This document shows positions 1-8,146 of a stretch of DNA of 18,504 nt, piece after piece. Made by a program: the position numbers and the translations under genes. Below the pieces are notes generated by a model. It made no database searches and was not told where the DNA came from. It saw only the letters and a list, made by a program, of their open reading frames with translations. Source of the DNA: Micromonospora parva (lineage in GTDB: Bacteria; Actinomycetota; Actinomycetes; Mycobacteriales; Micromonosporaceae); contig NZ_JNZS01000046.1 of NCBI RefSeq assembly GCF_000718515.1, positions 1 through 18,504 on the forward strand. The letters run 5' to 3'. Within the stretch, counting starts at the first letter, position 1. The number at the start of each line of letters is the position of its first letter.

Positions 1-1
1 G

Positions 2-723
<722 letters not shown>

Positions 724-733
724 TAAACCCTCA

Positions 734-770
734 CCGGCCGGTGCGGAGGCAGGACCTCCGCACCGGCCGG
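734..770 (+). terminator. Hairpin terminator after the xylanase/CBM2
   Basis: A perfect 16-bp inverted repeat pairs 734-749 with 755-770 around a 5-nt loop (750-754). It starts 7 bases after the CBM2 stop codon. There is no T-run, which is common for actinobacterial stem-loop terminators. Its sequence is nearly all G and C, so the hairpin is very stable on either strand. Confidence 0.8.
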
Positions 771-790
771 ACCACCCCACCCCCCGAGCG

Positions 791-851
791 GGTGATCAAG
801 AGGTTTGCGTCACGACACGCCGTGGACGCTGACCGAAATCTCTTGATCACC
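791..851. repeat. Long palindromic element between convergent genes
   Basis: Bases 791-802 and 840-851 form a perfect 12-bp inverted repeat (GGTGATCAAGAG / CTCTTGATCACC). Pairing continues inward through one G.T pair and three A.T pairs to 806/836. A further 5-bp arm pairs GCGTC (807-811) with GACGC (825-829). Both outer arms contain TGATCA. It is clearly more AT-rich than its surroundings and ends 34 bp before the stop codon of the minus-strand lipoprotein gene, so it could act as that gene's terminator. It also looks like a dispersed REP/BIME-type element of Micromonospora; that is recollection, not a search. Confidence 0.6.
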
Positions 852-884
852 GAGTCGAGGTGGGGGTGAGCCCGATTGGGGACG

Positions 885-2375
885 TTAGGAGGTGCAGATC
901 TTCTTGGGCGGTTGGATGTCCAGTTTGGTGAAGACGTTGTCGACTCTGCCGATGCCCGCCTTCGCCGCGATCGGTCCGGCGTTCACCAGATCGAGGAACG
1001 CGTTGATCGCCCTCGTCAGGCCAGCGGGAATCGTGTAACCGACGCCGTAGTCCAGGTACAGGCCGAGCTGGGTGCTGCGGCACAGCACGAGCGGTGCCCC
1101 CAGCGCGGAGCCGACGGTCAGCCCCACCGAGGCGGTGACTGTCGCGTACAACCCGGCGGTGAAGCCGAGCGCACCCAGACCAGCCCGGAACGCGGCCTGG
1201 TAGTGCACGATGATCCCGTTCACGCCGACCGACGGGCCGCTGATCGAGTCCGTGATGCTGTTGCGGACGCTGAGGCGCCAGGGCTCGGTAGCGCCGAACG
1301 CGCCGTTGGCGTAACCGAACCCCATGGAGCCGCCCAGCGACCACTCGCCGGCCGCCTTGATGTTGCCGTCCTTGGCGCTGAAGGCCGTCTGCACGCCGAT
1401 GAGCTGGTTGGCGGTGACCGAGAACGGTACGCCGAGGATCTCGCCCACCGGCACGCTGAAGTCCAGGGGGATGGGGATGCGCTTGTTGATGTTCTGGTGG
1501 CTGTCGGTGGCCCCGGCGATCTCGATCCGCAGCCCGGCCATCCCGCCGATCCGCAACTCCGCCCGGCGGACCGTGGCGCCGCGAATCTCCAGGTGGAACC
1601 GGGCGGTGGGCCGCTTCATCAGCAACGTCGCGGTGCCCGCCACGCGGATCCCACCGCCGTCGTAACTGAACCGCGCGCCCACACCGCCGGCACAACAGAT
1701 CGGGGTGACGGCGAACCCGGCCACCCGCCGCTGAGCGGCGAAGGTTCCCGGTCGCACCGCGCGGGCCACCCCGAGCCGCCCACCCGAGGTCGAGTCAGGC
1801 CGTTGCCGGGCGACCGGGGCGGTCGAGGCCACGCCCCCGGCACCCTCACCGTCGGCGTCGTACTCCGCCCAGAAGGGCGTGCCCGCGTCGTGCCGGGTCG
1901 GGTTCTCCAACGCGACCGGGCCGTCACTGGCGAAGGTGCCGTCGCGGATCACGTCGGTGATGTCCACCGGCCCCAGGGTCACCGCCAGGTCGCCGGTGTC
2001 ACGGCGGAGGTCGAGCACCCGCCCGACCGCCCGCCCGGTGAGGAACATGACCTTTCCCCGGGCGAGCGTGTTCGCGCCGCTGGCGCCGGGATCGATGCGC
2101 CAGGTGAGCGCGTCCGCGGAGAGCCCGCGCACCGACGCGCCGCCGCCACCGACGAACACCACGTCGGGTTGGTAGGTCACCCCGGGGTCGGACGTCGGCG
2201 CGGCCCCGTACCGATGCTCCACCGCCGGGTCGGCGGTCGGCGGCTCGGGCGGCCTCGGTGCGGTGTCACCCCGCCCGCAGGCGGTGAGCAGGAGCACTGT
2301 CGCGGTGAGCAACGCGATCACCGGACGACGACGCCCCGGCCCGGCGGGCACCACGTCGCCGCCCCGCACGGTCAC
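885..2375 (-). CDS. Large lipoprotein of unknown function
   Basis: This is a 496-aa predicted lipoprotein. I start it at GTG 2375, which overlaps the TGA of the upstream gene (2374-2372) as GTGA, implying translational coupling. The frame stays open upstream to 2465, but that would place unrelated residues before the signal peptide. The N-terminus has arginines (GRRRP), a hydrophobic stretch and the lipobox LLTAC with lipidated Cys33, then a Pro/Asp-rich spacer. The mature part has recurring short Gly-rich, beta-like segments, and its C-terminal third is strikingly low in charge (for example GLGALGFTAGLYATVTASVG), ending KLDIQPPKKICTS. A CC pair (ICCAGG) lies mid-protein. I do not recognise a named domain. 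It is probably attached to the outer face of the membrane and is the last gene of a four-gene unit. Confidence 0.8.
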   Translation of the reverse strand: MTVRGGDVVPAGPGRRRPVIALLTATVLLLTACGRGDTAPRPPEPPTADPAVEHRYGAAPTSDPGVTYQPDVVFVGGGGASVRGLSADALTWRIDPGASGANTLARGKVMFLTGRAVGRVLDLRRDTGDLAVTLGPVDITDVIRDGTFASDGPVALENPTRHDAGTPFWAEYDADGEGAGGVASTAPVARQRPDSTSGGRLGVARAVRPGTFAAQRRVAGFAVTPICCAGGVGARFSYDGGGIRVAGTATLLMKRPTARFHLEIRGATVRRAELRIGGMAGLRIEIAGATDSHQNINKRIPIPLDFSVPVGEILGVPFSVTANQLIGVQTAFSAKDGNIKAAGEWSLGGSMGFGYANGAFGATEPWRLSVRNSITDSISGPSVGVNGIIVHYQAAFRAGLGALGFTAGLYATVTASVGLTVGSALGAPLVLCRSTQLGLYLDYGVGYTIPAGLTRAINAFLDLVNAGPIAAKAGIGRVDNVFTKLDIQPPKKICTS

Positions 2376-2953
2376 AGTCGACCGGCGACCGTGGCGGCCG
2401 CGGATTCCAGGGCCTTGCGATAGACGGCCGGGTCCTCGGTGCGAACCAACCGGACGCAGGCCCACAGCCCGTCCTTGCTGACGAAGACCGTGCCGTCCTC
2501 GGCGTACGACTCGTCGCCCACTCCACTGATCGGGGTCAGCTTGTGCCCGAGTTCGCGATCGATGTCCAGGAACTTCTTCGCGCCGTCACCGACATACACC
2601 TCGACCTGCGCGGTCGGGCCGGTCGACGGTCCGGTGTAGGTGCAGCTGCTCCGATCCGGCGCGGGCGGCTCCGCTGGCTCCGCCAGCCGGGTGCCGGCCA
2701 GCTTCTCGGCCTCCTGCCTGGTCAACAGCGTGCAGGCGTCGACGGCCGTGGTCGCCGGGGCCACCTGCTCCGGCGGCACCGACGGTTCGCCGTCGGAGGT
2801 GGCCGCCACTGTCGGCTGGACGCCGGCGGCGGGGTCGTCCCCGTCGCCGCCCGTGCCGCCGAACAGGGCGCAGCCGCCGAGCCCGGCGAGCGCCAGGACC
2901 GCTGCGGCCACGGCTCCTCCGGCGCGTTGCCACACCGGTGCGAGGTGGGTCAT
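2372..2953 (-). CDS. DUF3558-family lipoprotein
   Basis: This is a 193-aa lipoprotein. The ATG at 2953 is preceded by the strong ribosome-binding site GGAGAGGAG (2967-2959) at 5-nt spacing. A longer start, GTG 3004, would overlap the upstream stop as GTGA but would put 17 charged residues before the signal peptide. Residues 10-28 form a hydrophobic export signal ending in GLGGC (Cys28), followed by a Gly/Asp/Pro-rich spacer. From residue 72 the protein follows the DUF3558 plan: DACTLLTRQEAEKLAG, then SSCTYTGP with a second Cys, VEVYVG, GVGDESY and LWACVRL. Family members are small actinobacterial surface lipoproteins without an established activity. The gene sits between a similar small lipoprotein and the large lipoprotein. 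Confidence 0.85.
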   Translation of the reverse strand: MTHLAPVWQRAGGAVAAAVLALAGLGGCALFGGTGGDGDDPAAGVQPTVAATSDGEPSVPPEQVAPATTAVDACTLLTRQEAEKLAGTRLAEPAEPPAPDRSSCTYTGPSTGPTAQVEVYVGDGAKKFLDIDRELGHKLTPISGVGDESYAEDGTVFVSKDGLWACVRLVRTEDPAVYRKALESAAATVAGRL

Positions 2954-2958
2954 CGTGG

Positions 2959-2967
2959 CTCCTCTCC
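2959..2967 (-). promoter_or_regulatory. Ribosome-binding site deciding the 2953 start
   Basis: On the minus strand the sequence reads GGAGAGGAG, then CCACG, then ATG at 2953. It strongly favours this start over the GTG at 3004. Confidence 0.75.
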
Positions 2968-3000
2968 GTGTCTCGGACTCGGCCGGTTCCGGCCTCGGGC

Positions 3001-3534
3001 TCACAGCGGGAGGGCGTCGAGCACCGAGCGCAACGTCGACTCGTATCCGCCCGAGGTAGCGCCCAGCCGCTCGAATCTGCTCAGGATCACGGTGTAGCTG
3101 CCCTTGTCGCTGACCACGACGGCCTCACCCGCGATGTCCTTGACGGCCAGGTACGCCTTGCGGCCCTTGTCGACGTCCCGCACCTCCCGGTAGACCTGGG
3201 TGGCCTGATCACGCTGGTAGGCGTAGGTGCTTTCGCCGGCGAGCGGCGATGCGGTGGTGATGGTCAGCGAGGCGACGCCTTTGCCGTCGCCGAACAGGCA
3301 GTTGCCCTGGTCCTGCATCGACTGACCGACGAGGTCGGAGACCTGGGCAGCGCTGAACGGGCACGCGGGTCGGGGCACATCGGGCAGGTCACCGCCGGCG
3401 TCGGTGTCCGCGTCGGCGTCGACCCCGACGCCGACGACGGGGTCGCTGCCCCCGGTGTCGTCGGGGCCGCAGGCGACGAGCGGGATCAGCAGCAGCGAGC
3501 ACCACAGGGGTGCGATCAGTCGGCGCACAGTCAT
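3001..3534 (-). CDS. Small secreted lipoprotein, DUF3558-like
   Basis: This is a 177-aa lipoprotein. The ATG at 3534 overlaps the preceding gene's stop (ATGA, 3534-3531) and has GAAGGAAG just upstream (3543-3536). A signal peptide of about 21 residues ends LVAC, with lipidated Cys22. An acidic, low-complexity spacer (VGVDADADTDAGGD) follows. The folded part, from about residue 45, begins with CPFSAAQVSDLVG and NCLFGDG and continues through ASLTITTA, YREVRDV, AVVVSDKGSYTVIL. The pair of Cys, the helix after the first and the late hydrophobic strand parallel the neighbouring DUF3558 protein, so the two are probably distant paralogues; that is inference from layout. It presumably acts on the outer surface of the membrane, with no activity assignable. 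Confidence 0.82.
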   Translation of the reverse strand: MTVRRLIAPLWCSLLLIPLVACGPDDTGGSDPVVGVGVDADADTDAGGDLPDVPRPACPFSAAQVSDLVGQSMQDQGNCLFGDGKGVASLTITTASPLAGESTYAYQRDQATQVYREVRDVDKGRKAYLAVKDIAGEAVVVSDKGSYTVILSRFERLGATSGGYESTLRSVLDALPL

Positions 3535-3815
3535 GCTTCCTTCACCTGTCGTGGAACGTCCGAAATGGTGGGGTTGGCCTGCGGCGGATGGATCCACCAG
3601 GCCGGGATCAGCCGGTCCACCCGCCACGCGCTGACGGCGGCGGCAGCGGCCACCGCCTCCGCGTCGGGGCCTTCGACCAGCGCGATGACGACATCGTCGG
3701 TGGGCAACCGGATGGTGGCGACCAGCCGGCAGCCCACCGTGGCGATCAGCGGTGCCACCGCGCCCGCGTCGGCGGAGCAGTAGTACTGCTCCAGGACGAA
3801 CAGGTGGTTGGCCAT
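3531..3815 (-). CDS. DUF4242-like small protein
   Basis: This is a 94-aa cytosolic protein without a signal peptide. The pattern HLFVLEQYYCSAD, a helix with ATVGCRLVATIRLPTDDVVIALVEGPDAEAV, then RVDRLIPAWW, follows DUF4242 (the family of Streptomyces SCO4226, reported to bind nickel). These proteins have a ferredoxin-like beta-alpha-beta fold in which the phrase 'P.DD...L.E.P.AEAV' is the hallmark. The tail after residue 75 (HPPQANPTISDVPRQ) is extra. I do not see the His cluster expected of a metal site, so nickel binding should not be assumed. It is the first gene of the lipoprotein unit, and its TGA overlaps the next ATG. The start has no clear Shine-Dalgarno sequence, but a -10-like TAGCGT sits 6 nt upstream. 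Confidence 0.75.
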   Translation of the reverse strand: MANHLFVLEQYYCSADAGAVAPLIATVGCRLVATIRLPTDDVVIALVEGPDAEAVAAAAAVSAWRVDRLIPAWWIHPPQANPTISDVPRQVKEA

Positions 3816-3821
3816 GACCCG

Positions 3822-3827
3822 ACGCTA
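3822..3827 (-). promoter_or_regulatory. Putative -10 box of a leaderless promoter (lipoprotein unit)
   Basis: On the minus strand TAGCGT (TANNNT) is followed by exactly 6 nt and then the ATG at 3815, the spacing expected when transcription starts on the A of the start codon. No convincing -35 box is visible. Only 46 bp separate this gene from the LuxR-type gene upstream, so readthrough is also possible. Confidence 0.45.
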
Positions 3828-3861
3828 GGACGTGGCCGGCGGCGAGGAATCGGGCGTTTCC

Positions 3862-6609
3862 CTATGTTTGCGCTTCTGCCCTGGTCATCGCCGCGCCCAG
3901 CTCCGCACGGGTGGAGATGCCGAGCTTGCGGTAGACCCGGGCGAGGTTGGCCTCGACGGTCTTCGGGCTGACGAACAGTTCGTCGGCGATGGCCCGGTTG
4001 GTCCGGCCGCGCGCCGCCAGCCGCGCCACCCGATCCTCGGTGGGGGTGAGATGCCGGGGTGTCGGTGCCCGGCCGCCGACGCGAGCCAGCTCGGCCCGGG
4101 CGCGCTCGGCGAACGCGGCAGCGCCGATCGCTGTGAACTCCGCCACCGCCGCCTCCAGCGCCTGCCGGGCCGGCAACTTGCGGCGGGAACGCCGGTGCGC
4201 CATCCCCGCCACGAACAGGCAGCGTGCGCGATCCAGCGGCAGCACATCCGGCGGTACGGCGTCCCGCGCCGCCGTCAACGCGTCGAGCGCCGGCCCCGGG
4301 TCCCGGCCGGTGGCGCTGTCCAACAGCACGCGGGCCCGCGCGGTGCCCAGGATCGTCCAGGGCCGGGGCAGGCGGCGATGCCGGTCATTCAGACGTTGCA
4401 GCGCGGCGGCGGCCCGGTCGAGGTCGCCGGCCCCGACGCACGCCTCGATCCAGTCCGGCTCGAAGCGCATCGCCAAGGGCTCCACCAGACCCCTGGCATC
4501 GATCGTCGCGGCCAGGGTCGTGTAGGCGGCGGCGGCCTCCGCCATCCGGCCGGCCGACAGGGCCACGAACCCGGCCAACTGCTGGTGGATGCGTCGGCAC
4601 CAGTCGTCGTCCAGCTCCTCGGCGAGCCGCAGGCCGGACTCGGCCACCCGGGTCGCCTCGGCCAGCCGACCCCGGTGGGCGTCGAGCAGGGCGGCCAGCC
4701 AGGTCTCCGCGACCAGGCCGCTGCCGAGCTGGTCGCCGAGGTCCCGGGCGGCGGCGATGTGCCGCTCGGCAGTGTCCCACCGGCCGGCCAGCAACTCGGC
4801 CTCACCCAGGTGCGAGAGCAACTCGTGCTGTAGGGGCTCGTCGCCGCGGGCCTCCGCCCGAGCGAGCATCCGGTGCAGCCGATCGCGGGCCCGCTGCGCG
4901 TCGTCGATCGACTTCCACCAGATCGCGGGCACCGTGCTCGCCAGCCACGCGGGCTCGTCGCCCTCCAGGCACAGTGCCCGCTCCAGCAGGTCGGTACGCG
5001 GCGCCCGGCCGAGGCGTACCTCCTGGAAGAAGAGCAGGAGCAGGGCGGCCGCGAGCAGGTCGTGCTCGCCGTCGCGACCGTCCAACAGCGCGGCGGCGGC
5101 CTCGGCGTGCGCCCGCGCGGCCTCCGTGTGGTCGTCGAAGACGGCCAGGTGGGCGTGGACGCGGCCGGCCACTGCGGAGCCCGGTCGGGCCGCCGTCAGG
5201 GCCCGGGTGCCGATCTCCACCGCCGCCTGGCCGGCCTCGCCGCTGGACCAGGCGACGACGGCGCGCAGCAGCAACGACTCGGCCCGTAGGTCGCCGGTGA
5301 AATCGGCGGCGACCGCCTCGGCCGCCTGCCGGGCCGCCGGGAGGTCACCGCTGTCCAGCCGGCAGCGCGCCGCCGCCAGCCGCCGCCGGCCCAGCAGTGC
5401 CCGGTCCTCGACCGGGGTGAGCTGGCTGGCGCGCTCGTGCAGATCGGCGGCGAGGTCGGGCGCCCCCCGGCTGTGCCAGCGTTCGGCCGCGGCGGCGAGG
5501 GTCTCCGCGACCACCGGGTCGGGTGCTGTCGTGCACAGCGCCAGGTGCCGGGCCCGCTCGTCCGGGTCGGCCACCAGATCGGCCAGTTTGCGGTGCAGGC
5601 GGCGGCGGACTCCGGGCGGGATGCCGGCCCGCACGGCGGCGGCATGCACCGGGTGGGTGAACCGCACGCCCGTCGGTGTCACCACGATCAGCCCGGCCTC
5701 CTCGGGGGCGTCCAGCGCGGCGGCGGGCACCCCGGCCGCGGACAGGTCGACGAGCGTGGGCACGGTCAGCAGGGCGGCCAGTCGGAGCGCGTCGCGGCTG
5801 GGCGGGGGCAGCCCGGCGACGACGTCGGCGAGCAGGTGGTGCATGGACGCGGCCACCGGCAGATCGTCGCCGGGCGAGGGGTGGCGTGGCAGCCGCTGCA
5901 TGGCGCGGACCACCTCGATGGTCAGCAGCGGATTGCCCCCGGCCTCCCGGGCCACCCGGACCAGCATCGGTCGGGTGAGCGTGACGCCGAGCTGGTCGCG
6001 CACGACGTGGTGCAGCGCGCCGACGTCGAGTGGCGGCAGCTCCACCCGGTCGAGCCGGTTGCCGTGGCGGCCGTCGTCGAGCCCGAGCGGCACGTCCTCG
6101 CTGTCGCCTTGGCCGCGTCGGCGACTCACCAGCACGCTCAGGCCCGCCACCCGGCGTAGCGCGTACCGCAACGCGCGCTCGCTCGGCCGGTCCAGCCACG
6201 GCGCGTCGTCCACTGCCACCAGCGTCCTCAAGTGGGGGTCGGTCGTGGCGGCTTCCAGCAGGGACCGGGTCGCCGCCCCGACCACCCGGGTGTCGACGGC
6301 CTCCCGGACGGTGCCGGAGAGGAGCACGACCTCAGCCGCGGCCCGCTGCGGGCCGGGCAGCGCGGCGACCTGGTCGGCGAGCGGACGCAACAGGTCGGCC
6401 AGGGCGGCGTAGGGAAGCTCCGCCTCGGCCTCGGTGGGCGCGCAGCTGAGGACCAGCCACCCCGCCTGGGTGGCGTGCGCGACCAGTGCCCGCCAGAGTT
6501 CGGATTTGCCGATGCCGGCCGGCCCCTCCACCAGTACCGGCCCGGATCGGCCCAGCTGCTGCCAGGCCCGGTCGAACACCTCGTCCCGCCCGACGATGGC
6601 GCGTCGCAT
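3862..6609 (-). CDS. LAL-type LuxR regulator with N-terminal ATPase
   Basis: This is a 915-aa transcription factor of the large ATP-binding LuxR (LAL, MalT-like) class. The N-terminus MRRAIVGRDEVFDRAW leads into the Walker A motif GPAGIGKSE (residues 29-37). A Walker B-like strand, LVAVDDAPWLD, lies near residue 130. A long alpha-helical, Ala/Leu/Arg-rich middle of TPR type (about 330-800) follows. The C-terminus is a LuxR helix-turn-helix, HLTPTEDRVARLAARGRTNR then ELFVSPKTVEANLARVYRKLG. LALs couple nucleotide and ligand binding to activation, and many control carbon use or secondary metabolism. The frame remains open far upstream over sthA, but homology begins at ATG 6609. That start lacks a Shine-Dalgarno and has CAGAAT 6 nt upstream. 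The target genes are not shown by the sequence. Confidence 0.92.
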   Translation of the reverse strand: MRRAIVGRDEVFDRAWQQLGRSGPVLVEGPAGIGKSELWRALVAHATQAGWLVLSCAPTEAEAELPYAALADLLRPLADQVAALPGPQRAAAEVVLLSGTVREAVDTRVVGAATRSLLEAATTDPHLRTLVAVDDAPWLDRPSERALRYALRRVAGLSVLVSRRRGQGDSEDVPLGLDDGRHGNRLDRVELPPLDVGALHHVVRDQLGVTLTRPMLVRVAREAGGNPLLTIEVVRAMQRLPRHPSPGDDLPVAASMHHLLADVVAGLPPPSRDALRLAALLTVPTLVDLSAAGVPAAALDAPEEAGLIVVTPTGVRFTHPVHAAAVRAGIPPGVRRRLHRKLADLVADPDERARHLALCTTAPDPVVAETLAAAAERWHSRGAPDLAADLHERASQLTPVEDRALLGRRRLAAARCRLDSGDLPAARQAAEAVAADFTGDLRAESLLLRAVVAWSSGEAGQAAVEIGTRALTAARPGSAVAGRVHAHLAVFDDHTEAARAHAEAAAALLDGRDGEHDLLAAALLLLFFQEVRLGRAPRTDLLERALCLEGDEPAWLASTVPAIWWKSIDDAQRARDRLHRMLARAEARGDEPLQHELLSHLGEAELLAGRWDTAERHIAAARDLGDQLGSGLVAETWLAALLDAHRGRLAEATRVAESGLRLAEELDDDWCRRIHQQLAGFVALSAGRMAEAAAAYTTLAATIDARGLVEPLAMRFEPDWIEACVGAGDLDRAAAALQRLNDRHRRLPRPWTILGTARARVLLDSATGRDPGPALDALTAARDAVPPDVLPLDRARCLFVAGMAHRRSRRKLPARQALEAAVAEFTAIGAAAFAERARAELARVGGRAPTPRHLTPTEDRVARLAARGRTNRAIADELFVSPKTVEANLARVYRKLGISTRAELGAAMTRAEAQT

Positions 6610-6615
6610 GGGGAA

Positions 6616-6621
6616 ATTCTG
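6616..6621 (-). promoter_or_regulatory. Putative -10 box of a leaderless promoter (LAL gene)
   Basis: CAGAAT on the minus strand stands exactly 6 nt before ATG 6609, in a short AT-rich patch within GC-rich DNA. No -35 element is evident. Confidence 0.35.
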
Positions 6622-6640
6622 GCATCGGCGACGGTCGCCG

Positions 6641-6674
6641 GGGCATCCCGCCAACGGGTGATCGGGGATGGCCC
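6641..6674 (-). terminator. Weak hairpin downstream of sthA
   Basis: GGCATCCC (6642-6649) pairs with GGGATGGCC (6665-6673) with one bulged base and a 15-nt loop. It lies 16-48 bp beyond the sthA stop and just ahead of the LAL gene. It could be a terminator but is not strong. Confidence 0.3.
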
Positions 6675-6689
6675 GGCCGCCCCGAGGAG

Positions 6690-8093
6690 TCAGCCGTCGA
6701 TGCGGGTGATGTTGCGGATCTTGTTGGACGCGTCCAGGGCGGCCACCTTGTACGCCTCGGCCAGCGTCGGGTAGTTGAACACCGCGTCGATCAGGTAGTC
6801 GATGGTGCCGCCGCAGCCCATCACGGCCTGACCGATGTGGACGATCTCGGTGGCGGCGGTGCCGAACACGTGCACCCCGAGCAGTCGGCCGTCGTCGGGG
6901 GAGACGAGCAGCTTCAACATGCCGTACGAGTCGCCCACGATCTGACCCCGGGCCAACTCGCGGTAGCGGGCGACGCCCACCTCGAACGGGGTGGAACTCT
7001 CGGTGAGCTGCGCCTCGGTCTGCCCGACGAAGCTGATCTCCGGGATCGTGTAGATGCCGATCGGTTGCAGGCCGTGCATCTCCCGGATCGGCTCGCCGCA
7101 GGCGTGTTGCGCGGCCAGCCGGCCCTGCTCCATCGAGGTGGACGCGAGCGCGGGGAAGCCGATCACGTCGCCGACCGCGTAGATGTGCTCCACCGAGGTG
7201 CGGTAGTTGCCGTCGACGGCGATCCGGCCGCGTCGGTCGGCCGCCAGCCCGGCCGCCTCCAGCGCCAGGTCGTCGGTCTGGCCCTGCCGGCCGGCCGAGT
7301 ACATCACCGTGTCGGCGACGATCTTCTTGCCGCTCTTGAGGACGCACAGCGCGGCCGTCTGGTGTTTCTCCACGGCGGCCACCTCCTCGCCGAAGCGGAA
7401 CGCCACGGACAGGTCGCGCAGGTGGTACTTGAGTGACTCGACGATCTCGTCGTCGCAGAACTCCAGCATCCGGTCGCGGCGCTCCACCACCGTCACCTTC
7501 GTGCCGAGCGCGGCGAACATCGAGGCGTACTCCATGCCGATCACGCCCGCGCCGACCACGACCATGCTGCGGGGTACGGCCTGGAGATTGATGACGCCGT
7601 CGGAGTCCACGATGGTCCGGTCGTCGAAGTCGACGCTGTCCGGGCGGGCCGGGCGGGTGCCAGCGGCGATGACGATCTTGTCGAAGGTCACCTTGGACTC
7701 GCGGCCGGAGCCACCGTCGACCCAGATCGAGTGCGCGTCGGCGAACCGTCCGGTGCCGGTGATCATCGCGACCCGGTTGCGGGCCAGCTGGTTGCGGATG
7801 ACGTCGGTCTGCCGGGTGATGACGTGCTGGGTCCGGGCGGCCAGGTCGCTGACCGTGATCTCCTCCTTGACCCGGTAGCTGCTGCCGTACAGGTCCCGCT
7901 GGCTCAGGCCGGTCAGGTAGAGCACGGCCTCGCGCAGGGTCTTGGAGGGGACGGTGCCGGTGTTGATGCACACCCCACCGATCATGTCGCGGCGGTCCAC
8001 GATGCCGACCCGCCGGCCGAGCTTGGCGGCGGCGATCGCGGCCTTCTGACCGCTGGGTCCGGAACCCAGCACCAACAGGTCGTAGTCATACAC
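6690..8093 (-). CDS. sthA: Soluble pyridine nucleotide transhydrogenase (Si-specific)
   Basis: This is a 467-aa FAD enzyme that transfers hydride between NADPH and NAD+ in the cytosol, balancing the two cofactor pools. The N-terminal FAD dinucleotide-binding motif is GSGPSG (residues 10-15). The signature [16 protein letters not shown] follows at 41-56. In dihydrolipoamide dehydrogenase and related disulfide reductases this segment has two redox Cys; here only the first remains, which is the SthA hallmark. A second GxGxxG ([11 protein letters not shown]) marks the NAD(P) domain. [20 protein letters not shown] binds the FAD ribityl chain, and the C-terminus ([16 protein letters not shown]) is the dimerisation domain. 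Length matches the family. The start is GTG 8093, with no clear ribosome-binding site. It lies upstream of, and co-oriented with, the LAL regulator. Confidence 0.95.
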   Translation of the reverse strand: MYDYDLLVLGSGPSGQKAAIAAAKLGRRVGIVDRRDMIGGVCINTGTVPSKTLREAVLYLTGLSQRDLYGSSYRVKEEITVSDLAARTQHVITRQTDVIRNQLARNRVAMITGTGRFADAHSIWVDGGSGRESKVTFDKIVIAAGTRPARPDSVDFDDRTIVDSDGVINLQAVPRSMVVVGAGVIGMEYASMFAALGTKVTVVERRDRMLEFCDDEIVESLKYHLRDLSVAFRFGEEVAAVEKHQTAALCVLKSGKKIVADTVMYSAGRQGQTDDLALEAAGLAADRRGRIAVDGNYRTSVEHIYAVGDVIGFPALASTSMEQGRLAAQHACGEPIREMHGLQPIGIYTIPEISFVGQTEAQLTESSTPFEVGVARYRELARGQIVGDSYGMLKLLVSPDDGRLLGVHVFGTAATEIVHIGQAVMGCGGTIDYLIDAVFNYPTLAEAYKVAALDASNKIRNITRIDG

Positions 8094-8146
8094 AGGCGTT
8101 AGCGTCGCAAGATGTCCTGACGCGCGCCAGACTTCGTACCCGAGTG

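Noticed and set aside
876..2423. Plus-strand open frame of about 515 codons opposite the large lipoprotein
   Set aside because: Low-complexity Arg/Gly/His translation. The minus strand has a lipobox, a coupled start and an ordered protein.
2954..3004. Alternative GTG start at 3004 for the DUF3558 lipoprotein, overlapping the previous stop as GTGA
   Set aside because: It would add a charged segment before the signal peptide, and a strong Shine-Dalgarno sits right before ATG 2953. Kept only as a minor alternative.
3395..3440. Short GTCGGC-like repeats that could be a satellite
   Set aside because: They encode the acidic Val/Asp/Ala spacer of the small lipoprotein, so codon bias on a low-complexity linker explains them.
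4589..6412. Plus-strand open frame of about 607 codons opposite the LAL regulator
   Set aside because: Ser/Arg/Ala-rich shadow without motifs, while the minus strand shows Walker motifs and a LuxR domain.
6610..7971. Upstream extension of the LAL frame across sthA
   Set aside because: The extension is an Arg-rich shadow of sthA. Conserved LAL sequence begins at ATG 6609.
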